DNA of 64,000 nt from Telmatactis stephensoni (Eukaryota > Cnidaria > Anthozoa > Actiniaria > Isophelliidae): NCBI GenBank assembly GCA_029948255.1, contig JALIZF010001837.1, positions 124,001-188,000 on the forward strand, given 5' to 3'. Shown here one piece after another: positions 39,959 through 51,500 of the stretch. The notes below the pieces were generated by a model. It was given only the letters and a program-made list of their open reading frames with translations, made no database searches and was not told the origin of the DNA. Numbering within the stretch: position 1 is the first letter of the stretch; each line of letters opens with the position of its first letter. Position numbers and translations under genes: made by a program.

Positions 39959-41567
39959 TGTTATGCTACAACCGGATTTCCAGTAATTACTCGTGCCCAG
40001 GCCTTTAGGCCGGGAACGAGTTATAAACTGCAAATGTTTTTTCTTATTCTCTGTTCGTCCTGAGGAACTTCTGATTGGTTAAGAACGTAAAAACAATGCC
40101 TTTCATTCATCACCCTTGAGCGACCGCGAACGCAAGCCAGGAACTTTAGGAATGCAAGATGGCCGACGACAAAGAAAATAGCTTTCAGAGACAGGCTTTT
40201 CCTGCAATAGAACAATTTAATTTGGAGCTTTTAACTCGAGATATACCTATATACTCATAAGAGCTTCAGAATGGGCTGATATTTTGAGCTTCATCTCCAA
40301 TACTTTGACCAAATATCGAACTCTAAATGGAGTACTTGAAAGCCGAGGCCCTCGCGATAACGACTATTTCCTATGAGCTGAAAAACTACGAATTTCTCAT
40401 CCTACGTTGCTAAACGAACATACATAGAAGCAAGTCAATTATATTCCTCATTCAAGCATTCAAGAGATCTTGAGAGGCTTTTGTACTGAATTTTAATTTA
40501 ATATCGGAATGGCATGAAACTAGATTCCATTGACCTTGTATTTCGCGTTTGGTCACGTAACGTCTTTTATTCATATATAAAACATCTGAAAAATGAACGA
40601 AAAAATACACGATTTGTTATTGTCTTAAATATGCCGTTGTATAGAAGTCTTTACAGCAAACAATTGAGATATATAGTGATATTCAACTTCTTATTTCACT
40701 ATATATCTCAATTGTTTGCTGTTAAGACTTCTACAACGGCATATTTGACACAATAACAAATCGTGTATTTTTTCGTTCATGTTTCGGATGTTATATATGA
40801 ATAAAAGACGTTACGTGACCAAACGCGAAATACAAGGTCAATGGAATCTAGTTTCATGCCATTCCGATATTAAATTAAAATTCACTACAAAAACCTCTCA
40901 AGATCTCTTGAATGCTTGAATGAGGAATATAATTGACTTGCTTCTATGTATGTTCGTTTAGCAACATGTAGGATGAGAAATTCGTAGTTTTCCAGCTCAT
41001 AGGAAATAGTCGTTATCGCGAGGGCCTCGGCTTTCAAGTACTCCATTTAGAGTTCGATATTTGGTCAAAGTATTGGAGATGAAGCTCAAAATAACAGCCC
41101 ATTCTGAAGCTCATATAAGTATATAGGTATATCTCGAGTTAAAAGCTCCAAATTACATTGTTCTACTGCAGGAAAAGCCATAAGAAGTTGAATAAACTGG
41201 TATATTTTTGCATGTTGGAGATATCTAATACCCATGCATGATAATAGAAAGACAAAGGGAAACACTAGAGCTGTTGACAGACAAACTGACTAATCAAGAT
41301 ATTTTTTAGTTTGATTCAAAAAAGGTCATTATGTTACGGTTAGCTATTTCCCGGAATGGTGAAGAATGCGTGAAACGGCTCGGGGAAGAGTACGAACGGA
41401 GCCGGTCATTGGAGCCTCACTCTTAAAAAGGGTTCCAGGGGCACGAGTGAACGCACGTGTGCGTCTAGTTATGTATTAATTCAACCTCAATGTATTTTTA
41501 TGTTGTAACCTTGACCGTTTTGATTGTAGGATTTGTGTATTGTTTCGACTTGTGTGACGCACCCTCT
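39959..41567 (+). mobile_element. 3' LTR, interrupted at 39988-41469 and truncated
   Basis: Starts TGTTATGCTACAACCGG; after the inserted element it resumes TATGTATTAATTCAACCTC and runs to GACGCACCCTCTTT, corresponding to the first part of the solo LTR. Confidence 0.6.
39988..41469 (+). mobile_element. 1482-bp TACTCGTGCCC...GTCTAGT element with internal inverted duplication
   Basis: Same ends as 30424-31401, but the inner ~470 bases (about 40205-40675) are present a second time in reverse orientation (about 40690-41180), giving a large near-perfect palindrome around 40680. It interrupts a 3' LTR: sequence before (CCAGTAAT) and after (TATGTATTAATTC) joins cleanly into LTR sequence. Confidence 0.65.
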
Positions 41568-41712
41568 TTAACTGCCGAGTGATTTTTGATCTCATTCGGA
41601 TGGTTGGTTTTGTAATTATGCCGTTTTTCAGTGTGATAAATATATAAACGGTTCTCCCATACTTTACGAGCTGGTCACAAACCCATACGCGATTGTACGG
41701 AAACTTAAAACA
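41568..41712. repeat. ~144-bp TATA-containing repeat, copy 2
   Basis: Same orientation and sequence as 38737-38880 with a few changes (CGAGCTGGTCAC for CGAGTCAC). It is joined to an LTR fragment on the left and borders the solo LTR at 41724. Confidence 0.65.
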
Positions 41713-41723
41713 GTCCTTTATCC

Positions 41724-42238
41724 TGTTACGCTATAAGTATTTATTAACCTCAATGTATTTTTGAGTAATTTACTAGTTAAGCATTTTAAGTGTTGTAACC
41801 TTGACCGTTTTGATTGTAGGATTTGTGTATTGTTTCGACTTGTCTGACGCACCCTCTTTCACTATAACCCAAACAGACCAACGTGGGGTTTCTCTTTGAC
41901 TCCAAACATGATGTAAACAGGAAATTAGATTTAGTTTAGTTGTTATTTAAGGACTGTCGATATTTGTTACACTCGCATACTCTTTAGTCTTTGTACAAAC
42001 TAGCAAGGCAAGTTCGGGGTACGACTCAGTGTCGATTGGAAAGTACAGCCCTACCTCGAGTAATGAACTCCTTCCGCTGACAGCAACTTCGACTAAGGAA
42101 AGTCTTTCTGGTTGGCCTGGCTCTATCCCGCCTGTTGTATGTAGTACCAACCTTTGCTTAGTTTGTAATTATAGCTCTTGTTCAGTCTAATAAACAAGGT
42201 AGCAGAGCAGGCGACCCCGACTAGTCCCTCTCGTAACA
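41724..42238 (+). mobile_element. 515-bp solo LTR with 4-bp target duplication
   Basis: Starts TGTTACGC and ends CTCGTAACA (TG...CA with TGTTAC/GTAACA ends), flanked by ATCC on both sides (41720-41723, 42239-42242). It lies 3 bp from the stop-codon side of HNMT-like copy C. Confidence 0.8.
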
Positions 42239-42244
42239 ATCCCC

Positions 42245-43138
42245 TTAAACCTTATCAATAATGATAACATGAAGAACTCTTTCTGCCAATTTCCGGCCGC
42301 TTCTCTCAATGAATACACTTTTCCTGACTAGTTCTATGGTTTCGTCTACTTGTTTCTTCTCGACGGACTGACGAAAATCTTGAAAAACAGCTAGGGAATC
42401 AAGAAGAAGATTTCCTTCCAACGACTTTTCGTCAAATATTTCTGTTACATCAAGTTCGCATGCTAGTGTATTTAAAGTATACTTCCATTTGTGTTTCTTT
42501 GCGATTTCTTCGATTATTTCTGCAGTTTTGTGATAACTTGAAGGATTGACTTCTTCATTCCAAAGGTTACTTTGCTTCAAAAACACCTCCGTAGTGACAT
42601 CTTGACCAACGAACACACAAATTATATTTCCTTTTTGATGAAGTTGATTTTCATAGGCGTGAACTAAAGCAGCTTCATTGTCATTTAGATGATGAATGCT
42701 GCTTACAAAATGCACAAGGTCGAATCCAGTCGTGGTGTTGGGTTTCTCTACATGCTGTTCAAATGTCTCTTGACAAAGTTCAAAAATGATTTTGTTGTTC
42801 TGAGATGAACTTGGTAGCTTATTTAAAGCAGCTCTAAATCTTCTTATTTGGAATTCACTTGGTTCTATGGCTCGGTGAAGTAGTTTTACATCACTATCAC
42901 AGTACCTTAATAATTGGTCTTGTACAACTTGTGCAATTTTAATATCGTATTCCCCATCACCACTTCCAACTCCCAGAATACGAAAGAATCCTCCGTCACT
43001 GATGCGTATTCTCTGGGTTGAGATAAAATTTCCAAGATTTTGCCGAAGACTCTCAATGACTTGGGTTTTCTCATTAGAATTTCGATAGTAAACTTCCAGC
43101 CTTTTAGCATAAGGTTCTCCTTTTAGAATTATCGCCAT
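42245..43138 (-). CDS. Histamine-N-methyltransferase-like protein, copy C
   Basis: Intact 297-residue ORF, slightly more diverged from A and B than they are from each other (e.g. YRNSNEK, ISDGGFF, CDSDVKL, SIHHLND, DSLAVFQDF). The SAM motif I is intact. ATG at 43136-43138; the reading frame is open a little further upstream without a better start. Its 3' flank similarity to A and B stops at once, where a solo LTR (41724-42238) has inserted; the 5' flank matches A and B to beyond 43.9 kb. Codon substitutions without stops suggest it was selected after duplication, but this needs a Ka/Ks test. Confidence 0.8.
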   Translation of the reverse strand: MAIILKGEPYAKRLEVYYRNSNEKTQVIESLRQNLGNFISTQRIRISDGGFFRILGVGSGDGEYDIKIAQVVQDQLLRYCDSDVKLLHRAIEPSEFQIRRFRAALNKLPSSSQNNKIIFELCQETFEQHVEKPNTTTGFDLVHFVSSIHHLNDNEAALVHAYENQLHQKGNIICVFVGQDVTTEVFLKQSNLWNEEVNPSSYHKTAEIIEEIAKKHKWKYTLNTLACELDVTEIFDEKSLEGNLLLDSLAVFQDFRQSVEKKQVDETIELVRKSVFIERSGRKLAERVLHVIIIDKV

Positions 43139-43611
43139 TTCGACACAGTGAAAAATAGGCACTCAATGAGCTCAAGTGGCTACGGCAAGAAGCGATAAAA
43201 ATGTAAATAAGTCTCAGTAGTCTGTATCCATGGTATCTAAATACAAAACCAGACGCGCAATTGAGCGTTCAGTCGAATTACTGCAGCTCGAAGAATGTTG
43301 CCGTGGAGATGACGCCGAGGCAGCCCAAGTCTGTGGTTTAATGACAGCTCCGTGATTGTTCGAATTCAGGACGGATTATATTGCTCGACTTTATTTTATT
43401 CTTCAGGGATTTTTAAAATATTGATTTTCTCATACTCAATCATCACTTTTACAAACCAATATGAATTTTTCAGGGTGTTTTTCAAATTTCCCTCAACCTT
43501 TAGAGAGAACGGGTATCAATCGCAAAATTCTGAACATCCAGAGAGAAGAAACGGGATACTAGTGCCATGTTGGATCCTCTTGGATGGCATATCAGGGTCA
43601 CTGATTTCTTT

Positions 43612-43815
43612 CTCCAGTTTCGCTTCCGACTTGTCGGTAGTTCCAGGCCTCTCTCGGATGCGACAACTCGGAATTTCCGACTTAAGCTCGTGGGTTCCGA
43701 GTTGTCGCTTCCAAGTTGTCGGTAGTTCCAAGCCTCTCTCGGATGCCGACAACTCGGAATTTCCGAGTTGTCGGTTCCTAGTTCTCGCTTCTCAGTTGTC
43801 GCTTCCAAGATGTCG
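43612..43815. repeat. Palindromic 'TTGTCG' array upstream of HNMT-like copy C
   Basis: Same unit as beside copies A and B, with two palindromic GACAACTCGGAATTTCCGA cores. Confidence 0.6.
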
Positions 43816-43869
43816 CATATGACTGAAGTTTATCTGTCATCAAGTGGTCATTGATCAAACTTTACTTTT

Positions 43870-43965
43870 TACTCGTGCCCAGGCCGTAGGCCGGCACGAG
43901 TCTAGGTTTAGGTTTTCTATCTATCGTCGTAGTCGAGAATGTGCCATGCCAAGGTAAAATTTCTG
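43870..43965 (+). mobile_element. 5' end of a TACTCG-family element (with copy C)
   Basis: TACTCGTGCCCAGGCCGTAG with complement GGCCGGCACGAGTCTAG forms a 30-base hairpin, then TTTTCTATCTATCGTCGTAG and GAGAATGTGCCATGCCAAGG, as in copy A. Confidence 0.5.
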
Positions 43966-43974
43966 CTTTAATTT

Positions 43975-44529
43975 TTGCTTTATCTTAACCTTTTAAATTT
44001 CGAAATGTAGCGTTTTACTGAAATGGAAGACGTTACTCGATCGGAGGGATTATGGCCAAAGAAGGAGAGTAAAGAAAATTCAAAAGAAAACAGATACATA
44101 TCTTCGACCTATAGAGGCTTTTTCTCTCTCTTTGCCTGCATACCGTCCTTTGCGCAAGCGCGTTCGCATTCTCACTCCTCCCAACCAAACCTTTATTTGA
44201 CTTATTATTGCATTTTGAATAGCCATTACCCTTAGTTCTGTTTCCGTAAAAGTTCCCAAAAAGAGTGAGGGGAATCCAGGTCTGTCAGGGGAGTAGCCAG
44301 GAGTTTCGTGCGACTGTAATTTACCCAGCTGGATGAACAGTTTATACATACACACAAGCCAAAAATATACCTTTTGCTTAAATTTAAACTTTAAAAAATA
44401 GTGTCTTGATTAACTTCGTTGGCAATTGTTTAGCGGGGCAATTGCAAAACGCATAAAAAACGCACGATATTCGATCGCACATTTAAGAAATATAAAGAAA
44501 TTAAACGATATCCATATATTAATAATCAT
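43975..44529. repeat. 540-bp repeat 'S', second copy
   Basis: Second copy of 29572-30109, joined directly to the 5' flank of HNMT-like copy C. An extra G after GATCGGAG shifts the small MEDVTRSE frame seen in the first copy. Confidence 0.6.
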
Positions 44530-44689
44530 GAATATTAATCAATCTCAATATATTTATGAACAATCCAAAATAATTAAAAAAGTAAAGGTAAAACATCAGT
44601 ATCCGTAGCAAGACAATAAGTAGTCAGGATATTCAGATAAAAAAAGAAAAAGTTCTAGAAAAAGAGCGAAAAAAAGAAAACAGAAAAAG

Positions 44690-44995
44690 GATTCGCCCCC
44701 GACACGACTCGAACCTGTTAGATATGCCCCCCCGGACACAAAGTAGAAATGATTATTTAACTGAAAAATAAAAAAGGAAAAATTCAATTTTGGGACGATT
44801 CTCCCGAGACATTCAAGGAAGCTGAGACATCGAATCGACTTACGTTACGGATGAAGATTTCGGCCCCATCCACGCTATCCCGGTGCTACATAAAACAGTT
44901 GTCTTAGCCCGAAGGCCAGGGAGAGAGACGATATCCGGACCCTAATCCATACCTTTAGATATCACCTTAGACCGCTGCGCTACCTAGACACTTAA
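44690..44995 (-). mobile_element. Possible tRNA-related SINE
   Basis: Minus strand begins TCTAGGTAGCGCAGCGGTC (A-box-like), and 280 bases on has AGGTTCGAGTCGTGTCGGG (B-box-like, tRNA 3' half). The distance is too long for one tRNA, so this is a composite SINE or an interrupted tRNA relic. Confidence 0.4.
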
Positions 44996-45984
44996 TATTT
45001 TTAATGTCTAATTGGGGTAGTCTATTCGGCGAAGTTTCATTATGATGCTAATATGTTTGTCCCAAATCCTTGGGGACATAGAGGAACCAATCAAAATCGA
45101 GCATTTTGAAGAAAGATCAACAATTAAAGTTGCGTTAACAATATGCATTTTAGGTCCATCGAGCTCCTTTGCATGTAACGTGAAGAAGTTATGCTGTATT
45201 TTAGTATAGATCTTTATTTTCTACTGATGGATGAAGGTTTGCAACTGGTAATCACATTTGCTATTTAAGAGTAGCCCTAAAGCAGATCTCGATGATTATC
45301 CAGACAAAGGGCGAAGATTTGAAATGTCAGCAAAGTTAAGTATCTCGTTTACACATATCTTAACTCAACTGAAAGTTGTACATTTAGAGATTTAATGAAC
45401 TTTATCACTTAGGGTTTCATCAGTTGTATTTTTAAGTCTAGTTGGGCATGAGGACAAGAAAATCTCGTGAAACCCTAACCCTAATCTGCTGAGTCTCTGC
45501 TAGTAATCCCGTACTGATAAAGAACCTGTGCCAGCGCCAAAGACACGGGCTTTTAAATTAAGCATATATGCATGTCTGTAAGGTTTTCTTATTCAGATTC
45601 TTAATAGAAATACATTTTGTAGCAAAACCGCAAGTAAGAACTTGTTAAGAACTTGTTAAACGAGTTTTACTTTTTCTTGCACGTATACGATTTCAAGTGA
45701 TTGCAAGGGGAAACTAGAAGGGACGGGGAGAGGATTGGGGAGGGGAGGGGAAGTTGTTAATCCACGTCCCCTGAAATTCACCTAGCTATGTTCGTGATTG
45801 TACACTGGAGCTACACATTTAATTGAGTCAGTTCGTCGTTCTTACCCCATTTGTTTCCACATATACAACACAGGGCACCAAGCGTGGAGTAATCGCCCTC
45901 ACCTGATCTTTTTACGTCCTCGGAGACCCAGGGCGTCAGGGAGGGGGGAGGGGAAAGGAAAGAGGGGAAAAGGACGATCTTTTT
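44996..45984. other. Intergenic DNA without recognised content
   Basis: No gene or repeat structure recognised; a purine-rich tract is at 45717-45752 and another at 45936-45970. Confidence 0.5.
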
Positions 45985-46219
45985 AGGGCGGTGTTACACG
46001 AGACGATATTAAACGACGATTTTCCGCGCAACGTTGCAACAACTTGCAATATTTTGCGTTGCGAGTTTCTGACTTGGATTCAAAAACTCGCAACGCGTTG
46101 CCAAAGCGAAAATTGCAAGGAAAATCGTTCCAAGTGTCATGTTACACGAGAAAGATTTTTAACGCAACGCCGTTGCGCTGAAAATCGTCGTTAAAAATCG
46201 TCTCGTGTAACACCGCCTT
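45985..46219. mobile_element. MITE GGCGGTGTTACACGAGACGA
   Basis: GGCGGTGTTACACGAGACGA / TCGTCTCGTGTAACACCGCC terminal arms; 235 bp. Confidence 0.85.
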
Positions 46220-46592
46220 TAGGTTGTACCAGAATGCCGCATCGCCCTGAAAGATGATAAATTTGAATTCAATTATGACCCAGTCCCAGTACCTGGTGCG
46301 ATTTGTTTCTAACAAAAGCAAAGCAAAGCAACCAAAATTAAACAATAAAAAAACAAAATAACAACACCAAAAACACTTGGTTGAATCACAAATTATCAGA
46401 GTCTTCGCTCTGAAAAGGTGTTTGTTTCTATGATTTAAAGCAGCGACAGAAACTTCTGCGTGAAATAGAAGTCTTAACAAATCTTTGATGGTCGTATAGT
46501 CAATCCTGCTATTTCACTTTGATGGTCGTATAGTCAATCCTGCTATTTCAAACACGGTAGCGCCTCCTGACGCATCCTCATTCAACTGAAAT

Positions 46593-46596
<4 letters not shown>

Positions 46597-46641
<45 letters not shown>
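46597..46641. repeat. (CAA)n microsatellite
   Basis: Fifteen consecutive CAA units. Confidence 0.95.
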
Positions 46642-46642
<1 letters not shown>

Positions 46643-46859
46643 AATGAAGAAATTATTCGGCAGTTCAGAAAGTTACATTTACTTATTAGTGATTTTGTGT
46701 TTAGCTAGGAAACTAGCCTGAGGCAACTGAGCGCGTCAAGTGATGTGGACTGCTTTTCGATCGTGAGCTTCATGTACGTGAAAGTCGTTTCTGTTTCTGT
46801 TTATTACTTGAAATAGTTGTTCACATGCATTACACCAACAAGGCGGTACTACTCAATTA

Positions 46860-47190
46860 AAATAAATTAGATGATTTCTTGTTCAAGGTTTTTCTTAAAA
46901 ACTGCAACTAACGGTCACACCTGAAAGATCATTCCATGCAGCAATGGTATACGTGGAAAAACTTGTAGCAATCAGTAGTAGGAGAATATACATTAAGCTT
47001 TAAATCATGATTACGCCTAGTTTTAGTGAAATTATAAGATAAATATTGATCAAAAGGAACAGCGCTAAGCTTGTTAATGATTTTATACATTAAGCAAAGT
47101 CTTCGTTCTCCAAGTAACTGAAGGAGAGACGTAAAAATAGCCGCCCCATATGTGGCGGGGGCACACATTATGGTTTTTATAATGGCACGC
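46860..47190 (-). pseudogene. LINE ORF2 C-terminal remnant
   Basis: Minus frame SLLQLLGERRLCLMYKIINK, VPFDQYLSYNFTKTRRNHDL and KLNVYSPTTDCYKFF match the region after RT in anthozoan LINEs; a stop and frame loss follow. Confidence 0.65.
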
Positions 47191-47274
47191 GCAGAGTCTC
47201 CGTCTCCTATAGTTGAACTGAATGAATCGAGTCTTTCTAATGAAAGAATTCAACTTACATAGATGAGAAGAGTT

Positions 47275-47995
47275 GCCACATACTACAGATATAGGTACTA
47301 CATGTACTACACCTACTACTTGTACTATACTACAGGTATAAAACCGACTACAGGTACTACATATACTATAGGTACTAGACTACAGGTACTGCATGTACTA
47401 CACTTACTACTGGAACTACACTACAGGAATAACACCTACAAGAGGCTCTACAGATACTATAGATACTATATACACCATACAACAGGTGCTACAGATACTA
47501 CACTGACTACAGATACTACACTGACTACAGATACTACACTGACTGCAGTTACTACATGTACTACACTTACTAATGGAACTGCAATACAGATACCACACCT
47601 CCTACAGGTGCTACATATACTACATATACTACACTGACTACATGTTCAGGTACCACTTGCACTACACTGACTACAACTACAATTACTACTGGCACTACAC
47701 TAACTATAGGTACTACAGATACTACTGCTACTACGCTTACCATGTGTGCTACACCAACTACAACCATGCACTACACCTACTACAATTACTACACCTACTA
47801 CAAGTACACAGCCTTTCTTCTACAGATACTAAAAGTACTACAACATTTACTAGTGGTGCTACACCAAACTACAACCACTACACCTACTACAAATACTACA
47901 CGTACAACGTTTTCACAGCCTACTATGAGAAGTACTGTACTAGGTCTACTACACCTACTACAAGTGCTACACTAACTACAATCGCTACATCTCAG
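47275..47995. repeat. ~720-bp degenerate 'CTACAGGTACTACA' minisatellite
   Basis: Imperfect repetition of TACTACACCTACTAC and CTACAGATACTAC words. Two frames stay open for >120 codons (Tyr/Thr-rich), a by-product of the repeat; no start context or homology supports a gene. Confidence 0.85.
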
Positions 47996-48068
47996 CTACA
48001 TCTGCTCATCTGCTTTAGGTACTCGTATTGTATTGCGCACCATCACAAAAGCTGACAATAGAAGTTGT

Positions 48069-48327
48069 CAGGCTCTTAACATGGTATATTTTCGTCTCAC
48101 TGATCCCGTGTTCTTATGGAAATTTTGATTCCTGAGCCCATATTTTTAGACATTTTTGATCCCTGATCGTTGGTGCAAAAAAACTGAGCTGATCCCTGAT
48201 CCTGACCCAATGTCCCTGATTCTCGATCCCACCCAACATTTGATCCCTGAGCCCTGGCCTCTGATCCCTGATCCTGGCCATAATTTGGAGCTTGATCCCT
48301 GATCCCATATACCATGTTACAAGCCTG
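48069..48327. mobile_element. 259-bp 'GATCCCTGATCC' MITE, second copy
   Basis: Termini CAGGCTCTTAACATG / CATGTTACAAGCCTG, flanked by the perfect 6-bp direct repeat AGTTGT (48063-48068 and 48328-48333). Confidence 0.8.
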
Positions 48328-48531
48328 AGTTGTCCTTTATACTAAGTAAGCTCAGGACAATAGAAGTTGTCCTTACTAAGTATAGTTCGTCAGGACACTA
48401 CGCGACGGACTATGATATGCCCTTATAAACCTCAGGACATTAGAAGTCGTCCTTACAAGGAGTCGTTACCAACAAAACCCCCAAAAAACAGGAACACTGA
48501 CCGTTCTGTGCTGTAGACTGGACTCTAGTTT

Positions 48532-48541
48532 GTCACGTGAC
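48532..48541. promoter_or_regulatory. Perfect E-box palindrome GTCACGTGAC upstream of LIN7
   Basis: The 10-base palindrome GTCACGTGAC is the known preferred site of USF/MITF-type bHLH factors. It ends 24 bases before the LIN7 ATG, so it is a candidate core-promoter element or 5'UTR site. Binding is inferred. Confidence 0.4.
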
Positions 48542-48565
48542 CAGCTTTCCTAACAAGCTTTCAAT

Positions 48566-51500
48566 ATGGCGTCCACTGGTAATGAACCTTTGACTTTGGC
48601 TCGAGGTAAATCAAATATTTCACACTTTCTAATCAGTCAAACTCCCAAAAACTTCTACAGTATCAATGTTTTAATAACTAAGTAGTGCATTTGTAGAAAT
48701 AAGTCATGCATTAACTTTCGAGAAGCTTTGCAAAGATGATTTTACTTTTGTCTTTATTGTTGTTTAGCTAGTTTTTGACAGAAAGGACGCGAATCTACCT
48801 TGAATTATTTTAGTTTATTGTTATGCTACAGTGACGGCTCTCCTGAGTTACCAAGCTTACAATCATCACGGCCAATTTCAGATCTGTTTAGCTTTTTGAC
48901 TATTTAGTAAAAGTGATTTTAACTTACACTGTACTTGTATGCTTGTTCTCAAAGTTAGCTTCCATGTCAACATTACAAGCGATATTCCACTCATTGATCT
49001 GTATGAAAAGGCTGATATTCTATCTTCTTTCTGCAGATGTGAATAGAGCGATAGAACTATTACAGAAACTTCAAGCATGTGAGTAAAACGATTGATGTCA
49101 ATTTTTTTTGAATTTATACATATTTCTATTTTTGTGTATAACTGTTAACAGGCGGCATCATGCATTGTAGAGACGGTTCGATCATTCATTCTAATTGATT
49201 AATAACAAGTTTCTTTTTCATATAGTTTTCCTATAAGTCTACGAATACGACACAACCATTCATTCTAGAATCAACAATCATAAGTTTCACTCCATTTACA
49301 TATGGCATGATTACTTTTACAGCTGGTGATATTCCTCCTAAAAAGCTTCAAGCTTTACAAAAAGTTTTGGAAAGTGAATTCTGCCAGGCCATTCGAGAGG
49401 TAATACTTTGTGCAGTATTCTTCAGGGATTTTACAGTAAACTAGATAGCCCCATATTTGAAATACCAGGCATACACAAAATGAGTATTTGAAAGGATACA
49501 TAAAAGTGTAATTTGCCCAAATAGTCCAGTTTCCATTTGCTAGAGTCCGCTGAGCTTCTTTACAAAAGGTACATTTATGCAGGGTTAGCCTCCTTTTCAA
49601 GAAAGACCCATGGGAATAAAATCTATTTCTGTATTGTTCTTAGTCAAAATGTTTTGCTTTTCTCGCTGGTATTTTTGAATAATTTACCTTGACTTGAGGC
49701 TAACCCTGCACCAGTGCGTCTGTTGTCTAACTTTACAGCAGTATCAACAAACTCGAAAAAGGTCTATTTATTAATAGTAGCTTGGTGCTTGTAGTTGGCA
49801 AAAATGCTGATCGCCATAATTACTTCTTGACAACATAAACTCAATCTTATCCATGGTATTGGTGTTAATATCCACAAAGTCTCAGTATCATATCATAGTG
49901 GAGCTATATGTAGGCTGAAGTCCTGCAAAAACTTGTGGAGTTCCTTATAAATAGAAAAAATAACAAATGGTATGGTTATTTTCATATTTATGTTATGGCA
50001 GGTCCACATCAGCCTTTCGGCTGCATTTATTAACCTGCTTTATTTAATAAAGATTGATTGATTTAAAACAAAGTAAGAACATCATGCTTGCTAAAAGACA
50101 AGTTTTCTGCATGTTGGTATCCACCTTATGCTAAAAATTACCATTTTAGAAATATCACTCAGTGTGGTTTGAATATTTACTTTTGGTTTGAAAATTTAGT
50201 TTGATTTTTATTTTCTTTCATTCCGTATTATTAAATATTTGTACAACACAACAGAAGGAAAAGGTCAAACCAGTTTTAACATAAATTTTCAAACCAAACA
50301 TGATTTCAAACCCAAACCATGGTTAGGATTTACAGTGGAGTTAAATTGTCTCTTGCCAATATAATAATGACTTTACAACAATACATCTAATATTCTAACA
50401 GGTCTATGAACATGTTTATGAGACAGTTGATATTGAAGGCAGCCCAGAGTTAAGGGCACAAGCTACAGCTAAGGTATTATAGCAGTCTAGTTGTCTGATG
50501 TACATTAAAACTGGAAGTAAACATTAGAGTCATTTTTGTATGAGTGGGAACACCGTACGGTTACGATACGATATGGTTACGGCATGAATTTCGAATGTTT
50601 TTTTTATAGACATTATGGCACTGACACAGTCACGGTACGGCAGGGGTAAGTTTCCCACTCATATGAAAATGACTCTATAGCTGTTACTGTCCATTTTCTG
50701 CTGGTTTACTGACCTAACTATATAGGGGTTTCCCATGTAAAAACAATGACCAAAACATGGTCAATATCTGATTACATACATGTGACTAATGTAACATAAT
50801 TGATAAATGGTCTATGAGTCACTCATACAATAACACTGTCCACATGGACGCTGGACATGTACGTGACCTCAATGTGTAATACCAGTAAATGCTGTAACAG
50901 TGTTTATATCTTAGCCAATGTTTTCTTAAGGCCGATTTACACGGTACGATTGTTGCTCACGACTTGACGTATACAACACATCTTAGAACAAAATTGTGTC
51001 ATGTGAATGCCCCTATGACAAGTTTTAGGTTGCGCGCAACTGTCTTAGAGAAGTCGTAGGGGCATTCACACGGCACGACTTGTGTTGTATAAGTCAAGTC
51101 GCGTGCGATAATCGTACCGTGCAAATCGGCCTTTACTGTTTTAGACAATATAATAATTATAGTCCTTGGTTAAAGTTTTAAATGACCCCTTACACTTGTG
51201 AGTCGTCATTTTCAGTTTGATGTATAAATTATACTAACAATGTAGTACACTTGTACCCTGCAATTCCCTGCACATTCATATTTTTTTTCTTTTAAGCCTC
51301 ACTTCTAATATAGATGTTTGATTAAATCACTGTAGGCAACAATAGCTGCTTTTGCTGCAAGTGAAGGCCACGCAGCATCCAAGAGTGGTGGAACTGCCCA
51401 AGGTAACAGCTGACTAGTAGAATGACACTGTACAGTATATGTAGTTCCATAACCAGCTCTTATCAGACTTAAGGCCATTCTCCACTCATCGTAGAAATTA

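Noticed and set aside
47263..48055. Long Tyr/Thr-rich open frames
   Set aside because: They are translations of a CTAC-based minisatellite, open in several frames, with no gene features.
47990..48330. Open frames with GSGIK/RDQ repeats
   Set aside because: Translation of the GATCCCTGATCC MITE; the same peptide appears in the 24-kb copy.
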